Assembly (NCBI GenBank): GCA_958496175.1
Contig: OY292275.1
Span: 34,673,701-34,737,700 of the forward strand
Direction: 5' to 3'
Source of the DNA: Sisyra terminalis
Lineage: Eukaryota; Arthropoda; Insecta; Neuroptera; Sisyridae
Length of the DNA stretch: 64,000 bases
Of this stretch, positions 1 through 13,115 are shown piece by piece (positions within the stretch are counted from its first letter, which is position 1; each line of letters begins with the position of its first letter). A program made the translations under genes and the position numbers. A model generated the notes under the pieces. That model was not told the DNA's origin. It ran no database searches and was given only the letters and a program-made list of their open reading frames with translations.

Positions 1-3000
1 TGTAATATATATGTGCACGTATACTTTGCTAAAATTGGAGCATATTTATGCGTTTATATTTAAAGATAGCTATTTAATAGATAAAAAATTATCTGTTTGA
101 TAAATTCTGCACATATTTTTAGGTGAAAATACGCATGTTTTCTTTATTTCCCGGATAAAATTTTATCTTAAAAATATGTGACTATTTACTTAGATGAGAA
201 AAAACTTTTAAATTTTAAAAAGTTACATTATTAAATTTATTTAATGATAGTAAAAGTAGTTTTACTTTCCGTAGTATGCAAATAAATCAATTTTCCCTAA
301 AATATTTTCCTTGATAACTATTCGTCAAGGTTATATTCCAATTGCATCGTCTTTCAATTACATGCAACTACTTTTTTCACGTTAACGATGTACGAGTATT
401 ATTGAATATTTTCTATACCTATACTGCTATACCTTAGTATCCATGGGAACGTTTTGTCTAGACATAACACAACAACGCATTTTCCAGACCAAACAAATAC
501 TTAGGAACTAGACGTATTGCACTATAAATGTTTATATGGCACAGTTCAACCACAGTCTAAAATAAAATAAGTACAAACGTATTTGCAGCAAATGTAACGA
601 TAAAATTAAAGAGGTTTCACCAAGTAACAATTGCAAAGTATTGATCGCAACATATTCAAAGCGTGAATCGCATTTATTTCAAAGAGGCTGTTATTCTAAC
701 GAATGGTTTTTATCATTTAAAGCCCTTTACTGTGAGTGCATCCAATCAATTTTATTACACTGCAATAGTTGTGCTCTCATCCATGAAGATGCAACCTTAT
801 GAACCCCATAACCTTAATAGTTATTTTTATAAAATATTTAATTTACCTACTTTGTTCTTCTCTTCATTAATCTCAAACAAACATAAAAAAGAAGAAGAAA
901 ATGTTCTGTGGTGGATTTCTTTTTATTATCATCATTACCTATAAATATTTTTTCTGTATTAATTTACACTTGACTCACGTTCATTGAACGCTGCATCGAA
1001 AGCTGAAGACGAAGAAATAATGATGGGAGTCACAAGAAATATCATTCATTATATTATTATTGTTATTAGGTACTGGCTACAGTATTATGTATTTTTACGT
1101 TGTACTTATTATTTTCTTGCGTACACACAATTTCTTACGGTTAATGTTTAACATTATAAATAATATTGACCAAGTTCTTCAGTTTATGATGAAGATAACG
1201 AGGAAGACGATGGTAATATTATTATAACCAAAAAGATGTATACCTAATAATCATTTTTGAATGTTCTATTAACGAATGCATAACAACCTATAATAGGTAT
1301 ATTATAATCATGGTGAATGAGAAAATTACTGGTGTTGAGAAAACAATGTCACAATTTTTAGCTTTTTGTTCGTTTAATTTTTTCACGTCAATTTTATAAA
1401 AGTTTCTATTGATCGAAAACTAAAAGTTGTATAGAAAATTATTCAAGTACGTGCAATAAACTATTGTCATTTTTTAAGATTTCTTGATACTTAGATATCG
1501 TTAGTTTCAATAAAAAAAAAATTATCATTTTTTTGTATTCGAGTAGACATCCATAGGTAAGGTAGTCCCAGAAAACCCAATAAAATACTATATATTTTGC
1601 TAAGCTATATAGTCTACAAGAAAATGAAAATAATGACGATTAATTAATATTTACTAAATATTGAGCTTAAGAATTTAATTATTTCTTGAAATATACATAA
1701 GTATCTACTGTAAGCTAGCCGATACTCGCGACTTCGTTTTGATAGCTTTTCCCACGATTTTGATCGCGTTAATTTACTTAAATAAGTGTCCAAGATCATT
1801 GAAAAGAAAATAATTTCATAATTGTTTTTCTTTTTGCCTAACCAGGATCATTCGATTTCTAAAATTCAATGTAGTTTAAAGAACGTAAAAACATGTTTTA
1901 TTTAAATATACCTCACTAAAGAAAGTAAATAATTTTAATTTCTAAGATTTTAAAAAGTTTATATTACTTACGAATCGTCAAGCAAATTGATTTTTAAAAA
2001 AATAAGAATATTTTCTAGGATAGTTCTATACTCTATATTATATGTTCTTACATTTGGTGCAAATGCATACAGATTTCGGGCATTGGATATACTCAAGTAG
2101 GTGACATATAGTTGGCCATGGGAAAAGCATAACTTTTCCAAAAGCACCTGTGCTACCCTTAAAATTTACCCTTGCAGATTGCTAATGGTAAAAGCAAACC
2201 TAAGCTTGGCTGAAGAGTGAAGCTTTTTGAATTGAAATGGTAAGTCTTAATAACGCTTATTTATAGTCTATAACACTTTTCTCTTTTCCTTCTTTTTCTA
2301 CACCTGTTAAGAAGTGACACTAAGTATATCTTGCCCCAATTTTGTGATCCGAAGCCTCGTTCTACTATATAGTCAAGGAGCGTTTATACTTCGCATTAGG
2401 ATATTATACCAATTTGATTCAATTGGATCTAATATAGATCATTTATTTTTGGATATTATTATTAATATTGTTTTTATTGATAAAAGAAGTCGTTCGTCCC
2501 TTTGTGTACCTTTGAAAATGTGTGAACAAAATTTTATGATGGTCGATTGAGCTCTTTAGGCGTGAAAATGTAATAAAAAAAAAAATGAAATATATAAATT
2601 AGGATTTTTATGAAACCTTTCACATTGCAAAAGTGCGGGGAAACAAAAACAGCGCTTGAATGGCTAATAAAGGGTTCCAGATTAAAATTTTCTAGTAAAA
2701 AGGAGAATTTTATGTAAACATCTATAATTTGGTTTGTGACTGTTAGGGAAATGCATGCGTTTAAGTAGAAAAATAATACCTAGATATTCTTTAGTAATTT
2801 GATTTTTTTTTATAATTTTCATATTCTCAGAACATTAACCATTTTTGCATTATAACTAAAACACTGTCAAATAATTTTTCTGTTTGTTACAAAAATATTT
2901 TCGTTTTTCTGCTTTAAAAGAATTATACGGAAATAATTGCACTATACGTATTCTAAGCTTATAAACATAAAAAACATTAAGGAAAAAAATTAAAAAACAA

Positions 3001-3766
3001 TATTACAAATAAAAATTTGTTTAGAATATTCAGCAGTAAAAAGAAATCAGTTGCTGCTGCATTTCGCAGTAAACTAATTATCTTAGAGTGTTGATCAATC
3101 TTTTTCTTTTTCGTATATACTTTTCATGAGCAACCAATGACAGCTATTAAATTTCTGCCAAAATTTAAGGCATGTACGAAAATTAAAATTTTAATAAATT
3201 TCAATCGCACAATGCGAAGATTGGTATTAAAAAATTACCTCGCGCAGTGAAAAACCACGCAGTCGGAGGGATTACTGTACATAAAAACAAAATATATATT
3301 CGATATTTGTTGCTAAATCATTCTTCTAATTTTTTTACTTTATAGTATTAATAGATTATTGAACAATTCGAAATATATTGCTACGACTATTGATATCTGT
3401 ATAGATTATATGTTTTCACATTATTCCACCCAAAACATAATGAATTACTTATCGAAAAAACAACAAAAACAACATATTTTTTAAACCTGGCTATGATTTA
3501 TGCTTTCAATGATTCAAGAACGACCTGGATTGACTGAATTATTAATGATGTCATAAATCTATAATTTTTATTGTACATATATGATACATAATCATTGAAC
3601 AGTATTTGAATATACCATGATAAAATGATAATGAAATTAAGTATTTTTCTTAAACTTAAATATAAAAACGTTTAATTGGGAAAACTTGAATGGAGAAGGA
3701 ATTTTGTATTTATTAGAAAAGTTGTAAATTATCGATATAGTTTTTAACAATAAATGCAGATATTAA
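1..3766. other. Non-coding A+T-rich stretch
   Basis: I see no gene here. The open frames are short, of low-complexity composition, and have no recognisable motif or paired splice signals. A short acidic frame near 1181-1212 sits between AG- and GT-like signals but is too small to support. No structured repeat was recognised. Confidence 0.6.
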
Positions 3767-4600
3767 TTGTTTGCTTCACAAAATGTATTCTCTCTTACAA
3801 ATACTTGCCAACTCCAAAATCAACAAATGAATTTTCCAAATTCAAATTGGCAACCTATGAAAGCAAGAATACCACAGGGTTGGGTACAGGATCCGCTGTT
3901 ATATTTACTTTTCACCGACGGTTTACCGAGAAACGATAAAATAACAACAAATACATTTGTAAATGATACAGCTTTACTTTGTATCAACAAAGATCCTCAA
4001 GTTGTTTGCCATCGCGTTTAGGATCATATCATTATCGTCAGTGACAAGTACGACAAATGGGGTACCCAACTGAATGACAAAAAATCAGCCCAAATTAGAG
4101 AAACTTTAAGTCCACGGATATACATCGATCGACCAAAAACAAATTTTAACAGTGATTTTGCAAAATATTTGTGCATTCAGTTACCGTGATGTATATTTTG
4201 AAGAAAAAACAGCAAATGAATATTAGGTAAAAAAAAAATAATTAATTTATTGGAAAAAGATCTAAACTAAAACTTACAACAAACAGTTTTATATAAAACA
4301 ATTATATAACCAATTTGGACATACGGTGTGCAGCTTTGGGGTTCCTCAAAAAATTAAAATTTAAAAATTATCGATCGATACCAGACAAAAATCATTAGAA
4401 CAATAACTACTCCCAAATACGGAAATAAGTATCGTCCTAAGAGACACTTACATAGAAACAGTCATCAAAACAGTGACCAAAATCAGGGGATTCTATAAGA
4501 AAAGGAAAAATAACACCCAAACTAATCTCCCAGAAAAATTCTCACAGCGAAAAGATATACTTGGTTAAACCAAAACGACCCACTTAACTTAGCGGACTGA
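3767..4600 (+). mobile_element. Jockey-like non-LTR retrotransposon fossil (reverse transcriptase fragment)
   Basis: The frame opening at 3767 carries a degraded reverse-transcriptase palm: an ARIPQG...PLLY...TDGLP block, then FVNDTALL, which stands where intact elements have FADDTA. After the stop near 4021 other frames continue with a DKYDKWGTQLN-like thumb segment. At about 4320 there is TYGVQLWG, then DRYQTKIIRTI and, after another frame change, IETVIKT and NLPEKF, in the order expected of Jockey-clade RT C-termini. The catalytic FADD motif is altered (ND) and several frameshifts and stops are present, so this is a dead 5'-truncated copy. Family assignment rests on motif order recalled from known elements, not on a search. 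Confidence 0.8.
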
Positions 4601-7439
4601 ATGTTACCAATGTTAGCAACAATAATCGAGGCCAACTAAGGACCCACTTCTAAATAAATCTTAATTTTATACAGAGGTGTAGACAAGAAATTTTTATTTT
4701 TAGTTTCAAGAGTATCAATAAATTTTGTTAGAGATTAATTGACATATATAATCCAAAAATTCTCAATAAAGAAGCATTCTAAATGAATGCAGATATCAAA
4801 TTGCGGTTTTAAACGTAGCTTTTTCAAGTTATTAAAATGATGGTGTTTTAATGTATATAACAAAAATAAAAGTATTTTCAAAATCATGTAAAAATATAAA
4901 TAAAACATTAGCATGTTTACTTTTTTCTTGGCAAGAAAATTTGATAACAAACCGTACCAGGCAACACAATCTAATAGGATCTAAAAGGACGTTGAACCTC
5001 ATCTCAAACCTTAACGGCTTTAAATTTACTTAAAATTCTTGCAACTCTGGAAAACTAATAAAATGTTGCGTGTGTTTTATTTTAAAGCATATATCATACT
5101 ATTTTTGTATTCGATATCCAAAAATAGAACACTCAAATTTATTTTTCAATCGTGAAAGTTGCATTAAGATATTCAAAAATTATATACGTATGCATTTAAA
5201 CCTTTATTTTTTGCCCTCCATATGAAAAGTAGAAAATAAATACGGAAAGTGTCAAAGAGGATGAAGTTTTATTTGTGTTCTTTTTATTGTATTCATTGTA
5301 ATTTGTTGTAAGGTTTCACTAATGACCTTCTCCACATATTTTCATAATCGATTATTATTGTTGTTGAAAACATTATCATCGCCATCATCGCCAGTTTTAC
5401 CTACATTTGACAAATACAAAGCATATAATGTGGAAAAAGCTACGTCATACAATTTTCCGTAGAACAAAAGAATCAGGGCTCTTCAACAGTAATAGAAAAC
5501 AACCCTTGGTATTTAAAGGTTATTTTTTTATTTTCGACCGCTTAAAAGATGTGCCGAACGAGTAAATTATACTAAATTTCAAAGCAATAAAAACGCCACA
5601 ATAAAAATAACAAAAAAACGAAGAAAAACACTTCAATATTCTATTAGCAGTAATCTGAATAAATATAAATAGCTTAATCTTGTAAAATACTTTGTTGTTT
5701 CGATATTTTATGTGATCCTATTTGCTCGTAACTATTTAAGTGACCTTATTATTTTATTCTACAACGACATAAGGTACTGAACTAAGGTATAATTTAGAAC
5801 ACAAATTCTTCATAATAATACGATTGTAAAAAAGTGTTACTAAAAATTAATTTTTTGAAATCAATTTTATCAATCACATTCTATGGATTGTATATATTGA
5901 AAAAAGAGACAATTAGCTGCACTATCGAGTTTTAACAATATTTAAGTTCTCAATTCTCATAAAATTCGCAACGACTTAATAACATGATCGAATAAATTAA
6001 CTACGGATCATTAGCATTTGACAATAAAAGTGTTCATTAAATAGAAGAAAAGATATAAATGTTATTTCGAACAAACGCAGAAATGACGTAATTTAATGCA
6101 CCCACCTGTTTCGGATGCTACTCGTTTCATCAATAATTTAATCAATAAAATGGCAGAATACACAATTCAAAATTTTTATACTATTTGCCATTAAAACTTT
6201 AGTCTAGAATGGTTGGGTTTTATTATTATTACTCTGAAATGTCGGTTGGCTATAAAGAATTAAAATCATTTTTAATTTTATATACAATACATATAGGGAC
6301 ATATAACAAAACGTGATTAAATGAAATTATAGGATTTAAAAAAACCATAAGAGGTTGAATTCATAAACATTTCTTCTATTTAATGTATAATGTTTACAAG
6401 CGTATAAAATCCAATAAAACAAAAAAAAAACATTAAATACCTGCAATTATTTAATAGCTTCCTAGTCTTTCTACAATAGTATTGCTAGCATTATAGTTAT
6501 TTTTTCTGTACCATTATAAAATATCATAGCAAAAATTTAAATGTTTAACTATTAAAAATCATAATTCTAATCTTTATTGCACGTTCGGAGTTGTAGAGGA
6601 CTTAAAAATTAATAAAACATTTTTAGCAATTAATTGTTTTCCTATTATGAAGCAATTTTTTATATTCTTGATAACCTTATTATTTCATACTTGTTTCGTG
6701 CTACCTTAAATAAGCTTCTTTTTGTTTTGAAAATTCCTGCAAAATTAGCTACACAAAAACGAAGTATGATCACACTACGCCATTATGAATAAAGAAAATA
6801 GTAAGCAAAATCTTCAGTTTCGACCAAATTGGCGAATTGGGCTCTTTATACCACTTTCTTGAGGATGATTGTACTTTGATTTCGACGTTATATTCACATA
6901 TCCATGTTCCGTCACTAGTTACGTTCCTTTAGATTAAATCTGGATTATCGTTGACGTTGCTTAACTGTTTCTGAGCAATGTTCATACCACGACATTTTGG
7001 TGAAAATTTAGCAACTTCGGAACAAAATCGCTAAGTGCACCAAAACACAAATAACTTTTATATCTAAAACTAAAAATGGTAAGAGGGTGATAATATCAAA
7101 ATTTCTTGAGGATATGTGTAGGTACCCACGTAATAAAAACAAAATATTAAATGCGTATAACACGTGAAATCTAAAGTAATTTTAGTTTTTGAGCAAACTT
7201 CGTAAATTGGTCATTGGCAAATACAAATAAATAACCTATTTCTTCCCATATAAGCTATCTTCCTGGAAAAATACAAACCATAATATATCAATTCCCCATA
7301 AATGACGAAAGACTTAATTGTAACGTCACAGCAATTAAGGAAGTAGTTGCTGGGACTGGATAAAAGAAGTGGAATATAACGCAAGTTCATCTTAGAAAAT
7401 TTAAAGAAAAAGTTGGAAAGTCGAAATACAAAGGAAGTA
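4601..7439. other. Non-coding A+T-rich stretch
   Basis: No gene recognised. The ORFs between 4735 and 5033 are low-complexity and overlap on both strands. A weak, possibly retrotransposon-derived segment may begin near 7290 and lead into the remnant at 7440-7725. Confidence 0.5.
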
Positions 7440-7725
7440 GCAAGAACAGACCAGACTAAGTTTCTGATTCCCTTAACTTGCCTCCGAGACCCTTATTTGC
7501 TTAAAAATGGGCTGCACAAGGGAAATCCATGATTGGATTTTAAGAGCCCTGAAACCACAAATTTGTTTCTCATGTTTGAGCATCCTGGACGTCAAATATG
7601 TACTAGTTGAATGCAATGGGTTCACGCAACTGGTTCCTCTAACCAGGAATGGAAATCTGGAAAGGAAAGATCTCAGACCATCAATGTCCTACGCTCTGGA
7701 CATTCTACAGTCTATAATAATTTGA
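7440..7725 (+). mobile_element. Non-LTR retrotransposon C-terminal remnant, copy A
   Basis: The frame from 7507 contains CFSCLSILDVKYVLVECNGF, which resembles the Cys/His knuckle near the C-terminus of many Jockey/R1-type ORF2 proteins (C-x2-C ... DVKHxLxEC). It is followed by a segment ending near ALDILQS. A related sequence lies at 38028-38208, sharing an ACGATTGGA/ATGATTGGA block, a CTGGAAAGGAAAGAT block and a CATTCTACAGTC end. Two dispersed related copies support a mobile origin over a host gene. Confidence 0.6.
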
Positions 7726-8010
7726 GTAAATATCTATTGCATTGTTGGGATAAATAACTAAAAAGTTATTATTGAACGTAAAATTACTGATTAAAACATG
7801 ATAAATTTTATTTTTATTGTATAATAGTTTAATATTTATGTAAACATTAACTGATATCTGTGTCTTCTTTTGTGATATAAAATATGACGTGATCAATATT
7901 TCTATGGAAGAAATTATTACCAAAAAGTTTGCTAAAATCCATCATTTCGTTTGCGTGCTGCAATACTACGGTATTGTATTTTTTATATAAATAAAAGGGG
8001 ATATAAGTGG

Positions 8011-8265
8011 GTTACAGAATAAAGTTTTATTCTTTTTCCGATTCTTGGGAACTTTTGGGTATTGAAATGCTCAACAAAGATTGATTAGGAATATTTGACA
8101 TCCTTTCGACTATCTGACATGGATTTGATACCACTTCCTCTCTTAATAACTTATTGTTTAAAAAATGTATCATTCTTAAGCGGTACGAGTCGGAGAACTC
8201 AAAATAATCGATTTTGAAGATAAAAAAATTGTTTGGCATTAATGAATATCAAATGTACTTGGATA
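8011..8265 (+). repeat. Dispersed repeat, copy 1 of 2
   Basis: This segment begins GTTACAGAATAAAGTTTT and ends near GAATATCAAATG...TTGGATA. It matches 10822-11079 in the same orientation with many substitutions and a few indels (roughly 80% by eye). The 70-residue minus-strand frame inside (8027-8239) is not preserved in the other copy, so I treat it as non-coding. Element class unknown. Confidence 0.75.
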
Positions 8266-10821
8266 AATAATGAAAATGTTTTTGGTTGCAACATTGCGTT
8301 GCTACTCTGTAAAACTTCGAAAGCATACGATACCAAATCCGTATTTCTTCAGAAATTTTTCTGATCATTTCAATAAAAATTTTAGAATAAAAAACATTTT
8401 TTAATCTTTAACGACTTAACAAATCACTCTAAGCATAAAATGTTTTTAGTATGACTTGGAAATAACTTATAAGTTAATAAATGGCAATTGAATGGCTATA
8501 AGTTTAGAAACGGCGTAAATTCTTGGTTCTTATATTTAATAAAGAAATATTACAAATCGAAAATAAAAAGTTTGTAAATATCCAAATATACTTACAATAT
8601 TTCTAATAAAAAATATAAAACACACTTTTTAAAACATTTATCAAATTTAATAAATTTAATTCCAAAAATTCTTTTACATTACATTACGATGGTCCCAATA
8701 ATACAAAAGTCCTAATTATAATTATGGCACACATGAAATTTTTATTTTGCAAGGGTTCCTCTACTTCACGTAGTCTATGACCTGTGTAATTCTATAAAGG
8801 ATCGCTACAAAAATGAGGACCAAGTTGATTTAGATTTTCGAAATGAGCTTTTTTGTTTACAAATTTCCAGTTGATATTTTTTTTCACTACCAATTTTATG
8901 TTGGTTTATTAAATAAAAAATAAGTTAAATAATTTAATATCAACCAAGAGTTTCTTTTGATAAATAAATAAAAAAAAATTAAGTCAATCGTTATCTAAAA
9001 AGTAACTATAATATCACAAACGATTTTTTTGAATTCATTATTTATTATAGCTATGTAAGAAAATCCAAGCGTTATTTTTATTTTGTAAATGAATTGTAAG
9101 TGATTACGGAAACTTTCTATCAGAAACAATCAAAATTTAATGGCATTAATAAGTATTGGAAAATTTATAGAATATTTTATTTTGATTACATTGAAAATAC
9201 AGTTATATAAAAAAAGATCTATTAGGTCTATTCAGAAAAAGTATCTTGGTTACTTTAAAATATCTAAGATTTTATATCTTAGTTCCAGGTATTTTTGGGC
9301 AAAAAGTAACCAGTATCTTAGGTACCGAAAAGTAACTGAAATAAAGTTTACTAATTTGAATTTTTCTATTACAATTTGTGCATAAATAGAGAGGCGTACA
9401 AACTTAAAGTAACCATTGAACCTTTAAAATACCATTTGTTAGATGTACTGTAATCAATGTGAAAATTATTTCTCGGTAGATATGATTTATCCCCATAGAA
9501 ACAAATTCAAATAGTTCTCTTTGGTGTTACCGACTTGATCTAAACTTTTTGTTTCTTCATTTCTTTTCTATTGTTACCATTGTTATCAAATAAATTAAAC
9601 ATAGTAATTATCTATTCCCATGTTGCAATCGATTGTGTTTATAAAAATAAAATGAGAATGTTACTCACAAAGTAATTGAACTGGATGAATAATAATTTTA
9701 TTGTATTTAAAAGACATGAAGAAGACAAGAAAACAGCGGAAGAATAAAAACATGGACTTTGTTTTGTGTTTTAATTCAAACAAAAAAAAAGTTTATTTTA
9801 ATCTTTGAATGAACTAATAAAAATGTACTTATACTGTTGAATTGTATCGTGCAATTCAAAATTATTTTGAATTGAGGCGGAGAGGCCAAGTGGTAAATTG
9901 AATTGAATTTTCACTTGGGCGCAAATAAATAAAAGGTTTATGTTGAAAACTAGTATGTTATATGTAGAAAGGAAATTAAATTTATTTGATTATAGTTTGC
10001 ACGGAAAAGTAATTTTTAGATAAATTAAAATAATCGCTTTTTGGCAACCTTTACAAGTGAGACTATATACATACACAAAATAAGTTCACACTTTGGTATT
10101 AGGTGAGTGCTAATGGATCTACGAAAAAGTAATTTTTATAAATTTAATATCGAAAAAACAATAACGAAACAATTTTCGTCTAAGAATTACATTCTGAAAC
10201 AAAATGACCCAATAAAATATATCCTTAACATCTGGAAAATTTAAATCAATCTAAGCTAATAAATGATTAACGTACTCTGACTCATATTTTCTTTTTTAAT
10301 TTCCCCTTTAAAAGGTCAATTTATTGTCATTACTAAATTAATATAAGATAAGATAATTAAAGTGAATTGAATAATCTAATTGTTTAATTTATTTTTTAAA
10401 ACATAAATGCATGAATTTCGAATCTTAATTTTATTACTCTATTTTTATTTCAACACTAAATATTTACTAATTAAGAGAAAATTTGATAAATATAGTAGAG
10501 AAGCCGGAAATAATGTTGTTTTTTAATATAAAATTTTTGAACAAGTGCTAATTTTAAATCAATGATTTAATCACCCTTAATATCAGCAATCTTTTGACAT
10601 TTGGTGTGCATATTTCCAATAGCAAATTGATAAAAATCAATTCCTTAGTAAGCCAAATATCTGCAAATCTCATTTTGGACATTAATTAAGTTATCAATTT
10701 TATAAATAATAATAAATATAAATCCAATGGAACAACCGTTAGATAATGGTGGGTAAGGCAATACCATCGACCTTTAATTTTTTCCAGGATTTTTCTTGTA
10801 AGAGGAGTCTTTCATTATTGT
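8266..10821. other. Non-coding A+T-rich stretch
   Basis: No gene recognised. A short motif near 9880-9900 resembles the A box of a tRNA, but no B box follows at the right distance, so no RNA gene is called. Confidence 0.5.
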
Positions 10822-11079
10822 GTTACAGAATAAAGTTTTCCTTTTTGACAATTCTTGGGAACTTTTGGGTACTTAAATGACCAACCAAGATTGATTTGAA
10901 ATATTTGACAGCCCTTAGACTGTTTGATATGGATTTGATATCAATTCCTCCCTTAACACCTCATTGTTTAAAAATTTTATCATTCTTAGTTGGTAGGTTC
11001 GAATCATAGAACTCAAAATGATCGATTTTGAACATCAAAAAAAAATGAATAATAAATGAATATCAAATGCATTTGGATA
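10822..11079 (+). repeat. Dispersed repeat, copy 2 of 2
   Basis: Second copy of the repeat at 8011-8265, same orientation. Shared landmarks are ATTCTTGGGAACTTTTGGGTA, ATGGATTTGATA, AACTCAAAAT.ATCGATTTTGAA and the GAATATCAAATG end. No terminal inverted repeats or target duplications were seen, so the element type is open. Confidence 0.75.
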
Positions 11080-12316
11080 CTCGTAATTATTATTAATACT
11101 CGTATACAAAAAATGCTTTCTTAATACTGAATTCTCTTTCTACCCTTCTTGGTATATAAGTGCATCTTCTATTAATAATTGTAAGCTTTTGAAATCAGTT
11201 TCGAATTTCGAAATCATAAAAATATTTTCATCGAAAACATCCAAAAATCGAAACAATTTTGGCAAATATCATATCTATTTTAAAACTTAATAGTTGCGTC
11301 ATTATGTGCAAACATCTTTTCTAATTATATCTGACCATGTTGTTTTACGCAAAATATAAAATAATTAGCGCCAAATAAATGTTGAATTTGTCTATACTAA
11401 CTGAACAAAAACAAAATGTAAGGAAGTATTTTTCCTCATTTTTTCATTCAATTTTCATGCGACTTGATATATATGAGCACACAAGTAATAAATTTTATAT
11501 TTTATTCATTTCCTTGCCAAAACCAATTAATCTTTTCCATTTACTAAATCACGTCATAAATCAATTCGGAAAATGTGTCTTTAAAATGATTATTTGACGA
11601 CGACTTTGATCTATGATCCAAAATTTAAAATAAAAAAAATACATGAAAAGAACAACACAAGCTAGCATATTGTTTCACAATTATTTTTGTAATCTCTCAT
11701 CATCCGTATTAATTCTACCACATAAGACACATATGTATGAGCATCTACTCGTTTAGTGTCTTTTAACCTTTTGATAACATGCAGCTTTTTTAATTTTCTG
11801 TGCACCGTGAAAGAAACGAACATATGAACAAGAAGTTGCTTTCAATGCTGAGACAGAAACACGAGCTAAAATTAGTTTTAATTACTCTAATTTTAAGTCG
11901 GATGCATTTGATGAGAAACTGCAACTTGCAATCAACTGATGCATTACTAATAGAAACCAGAACATAAATGAATATCAACGTCATTATTATCATTTTGATC
12001 TTACATCAATTAATTAATTTTGTAACCGTTTACTTACTTACAAACAGATCTATATTAAACACTATTACAATATTTCATTTATTTTTCAAGAGAACTGTAG
12101 TTCGATTTTAGATAGTTTTTAATAACTTTTACATAGTAGAAAATAAATAACTGCAATAGGCGTGATGGCAGTAACTAAAATCACTAAAACATTGTATTTA
12201 GTTAATAAAACTTGAGGCAGGGAATATAAACCTCGCATTTGTTTTTTTTTTTATTAATAGCTAGATTAATAAATTCAGTGATCTGTCATGTTATGCTGAA
12301 CACTAATAAGAGCGAC

Positions 12317-12324
12317 TGACGTCA
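12317..12324. promoter_or_regulatory. CRE palindrome TGACGTCA
   Basis: A perfect 8-bp cAMP-response-element palindrome in A+T-rich DNA. Two more perfect copies lie at 20243-20250 and 21698-21705. There is no adjacent gene, so function is speculative. Confidence 0.25.
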
Positions 12325-13019
12325 TAATTGTATAAGCGAATGCAATGGAACAAAGCGAACGGTATTTCTCAGGTGGGAGTTATATGATAGGAATAGCTCA
12401 ATCAAGAGGTCTGATACAAGTACAGTTTGCAATACTATATCATTCTCTTTTATGTTTAGAAGGTACAGAAAAGTATGTTTGATAGACAAAAAATGTCTTG
12501 CACTATCAATATACGTATCTCAAAAAAATATGGTTCCAATGGTGTTAACTTCAAGTAAATACGATAAATATTCCGAAAGTTGTTTTGGTTTGGAGTTTAT
12601 GTTTTAAAATGTTCAGGACTTTCATGATAACCAAATATTTATACAGCTTAAGTTGAGAATGAGAATGTGGACATGGAGTAAGTTGTCAATATTATAAGAA
12701 AATGGTGGAGCGTTGTAAAATACAAAGAACCTTTTAAATGGAAAAATTAAAACCAATCCATATGGACTTTTTTTTCGATCCATTGTTGATGAGAGAATAT
12801 GATTTTCAGAATAGAAATTTTGTGTCCTGCCTTAAAGATTGGAAGAAATTGTGTGAATGTTGGAGTGGGATAATAAAGATACCTTTTAAGCATTTCTTAA
12901 TTATTATTATTGAAGTTTTTATTGTTGTATCGTATTACCACTCTGAAAGATCGCACACCACCTATACACTTTTGAATTGATATTTAATGACACAAAATAA
13001 CAAATTTTTCAATGAACTA

Positions 13020-13022
<3 letters not shown>

Positions 13023-13111
<89 letters not shown>
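13023..13111. repeat. (TA)n microsatellite, about 44 units
   Basis: An uninterrupted TA dinucleotide run of about 89 bp. The alternating Tyr-Ile frame through it is an artefact of the repeat, not a protein. Such tracts are prone to cruciform extrusion and length polymorphism. Confidence 0.98.

Positions 13112-13115
<4 letters not shown>

Noticed and set aside
1181..1212. Possible acidic micro-exon between AG and GTAATA
   Set aside because: Only about 31 bp, with a weak pyrimidine tract and no partner exons; chance is likely.
9880..9900. tRNA A-box-like GGCCAAGTGG
   Set aside because: No B box or acceptor stem at the right distance and no match to the SINE copies.
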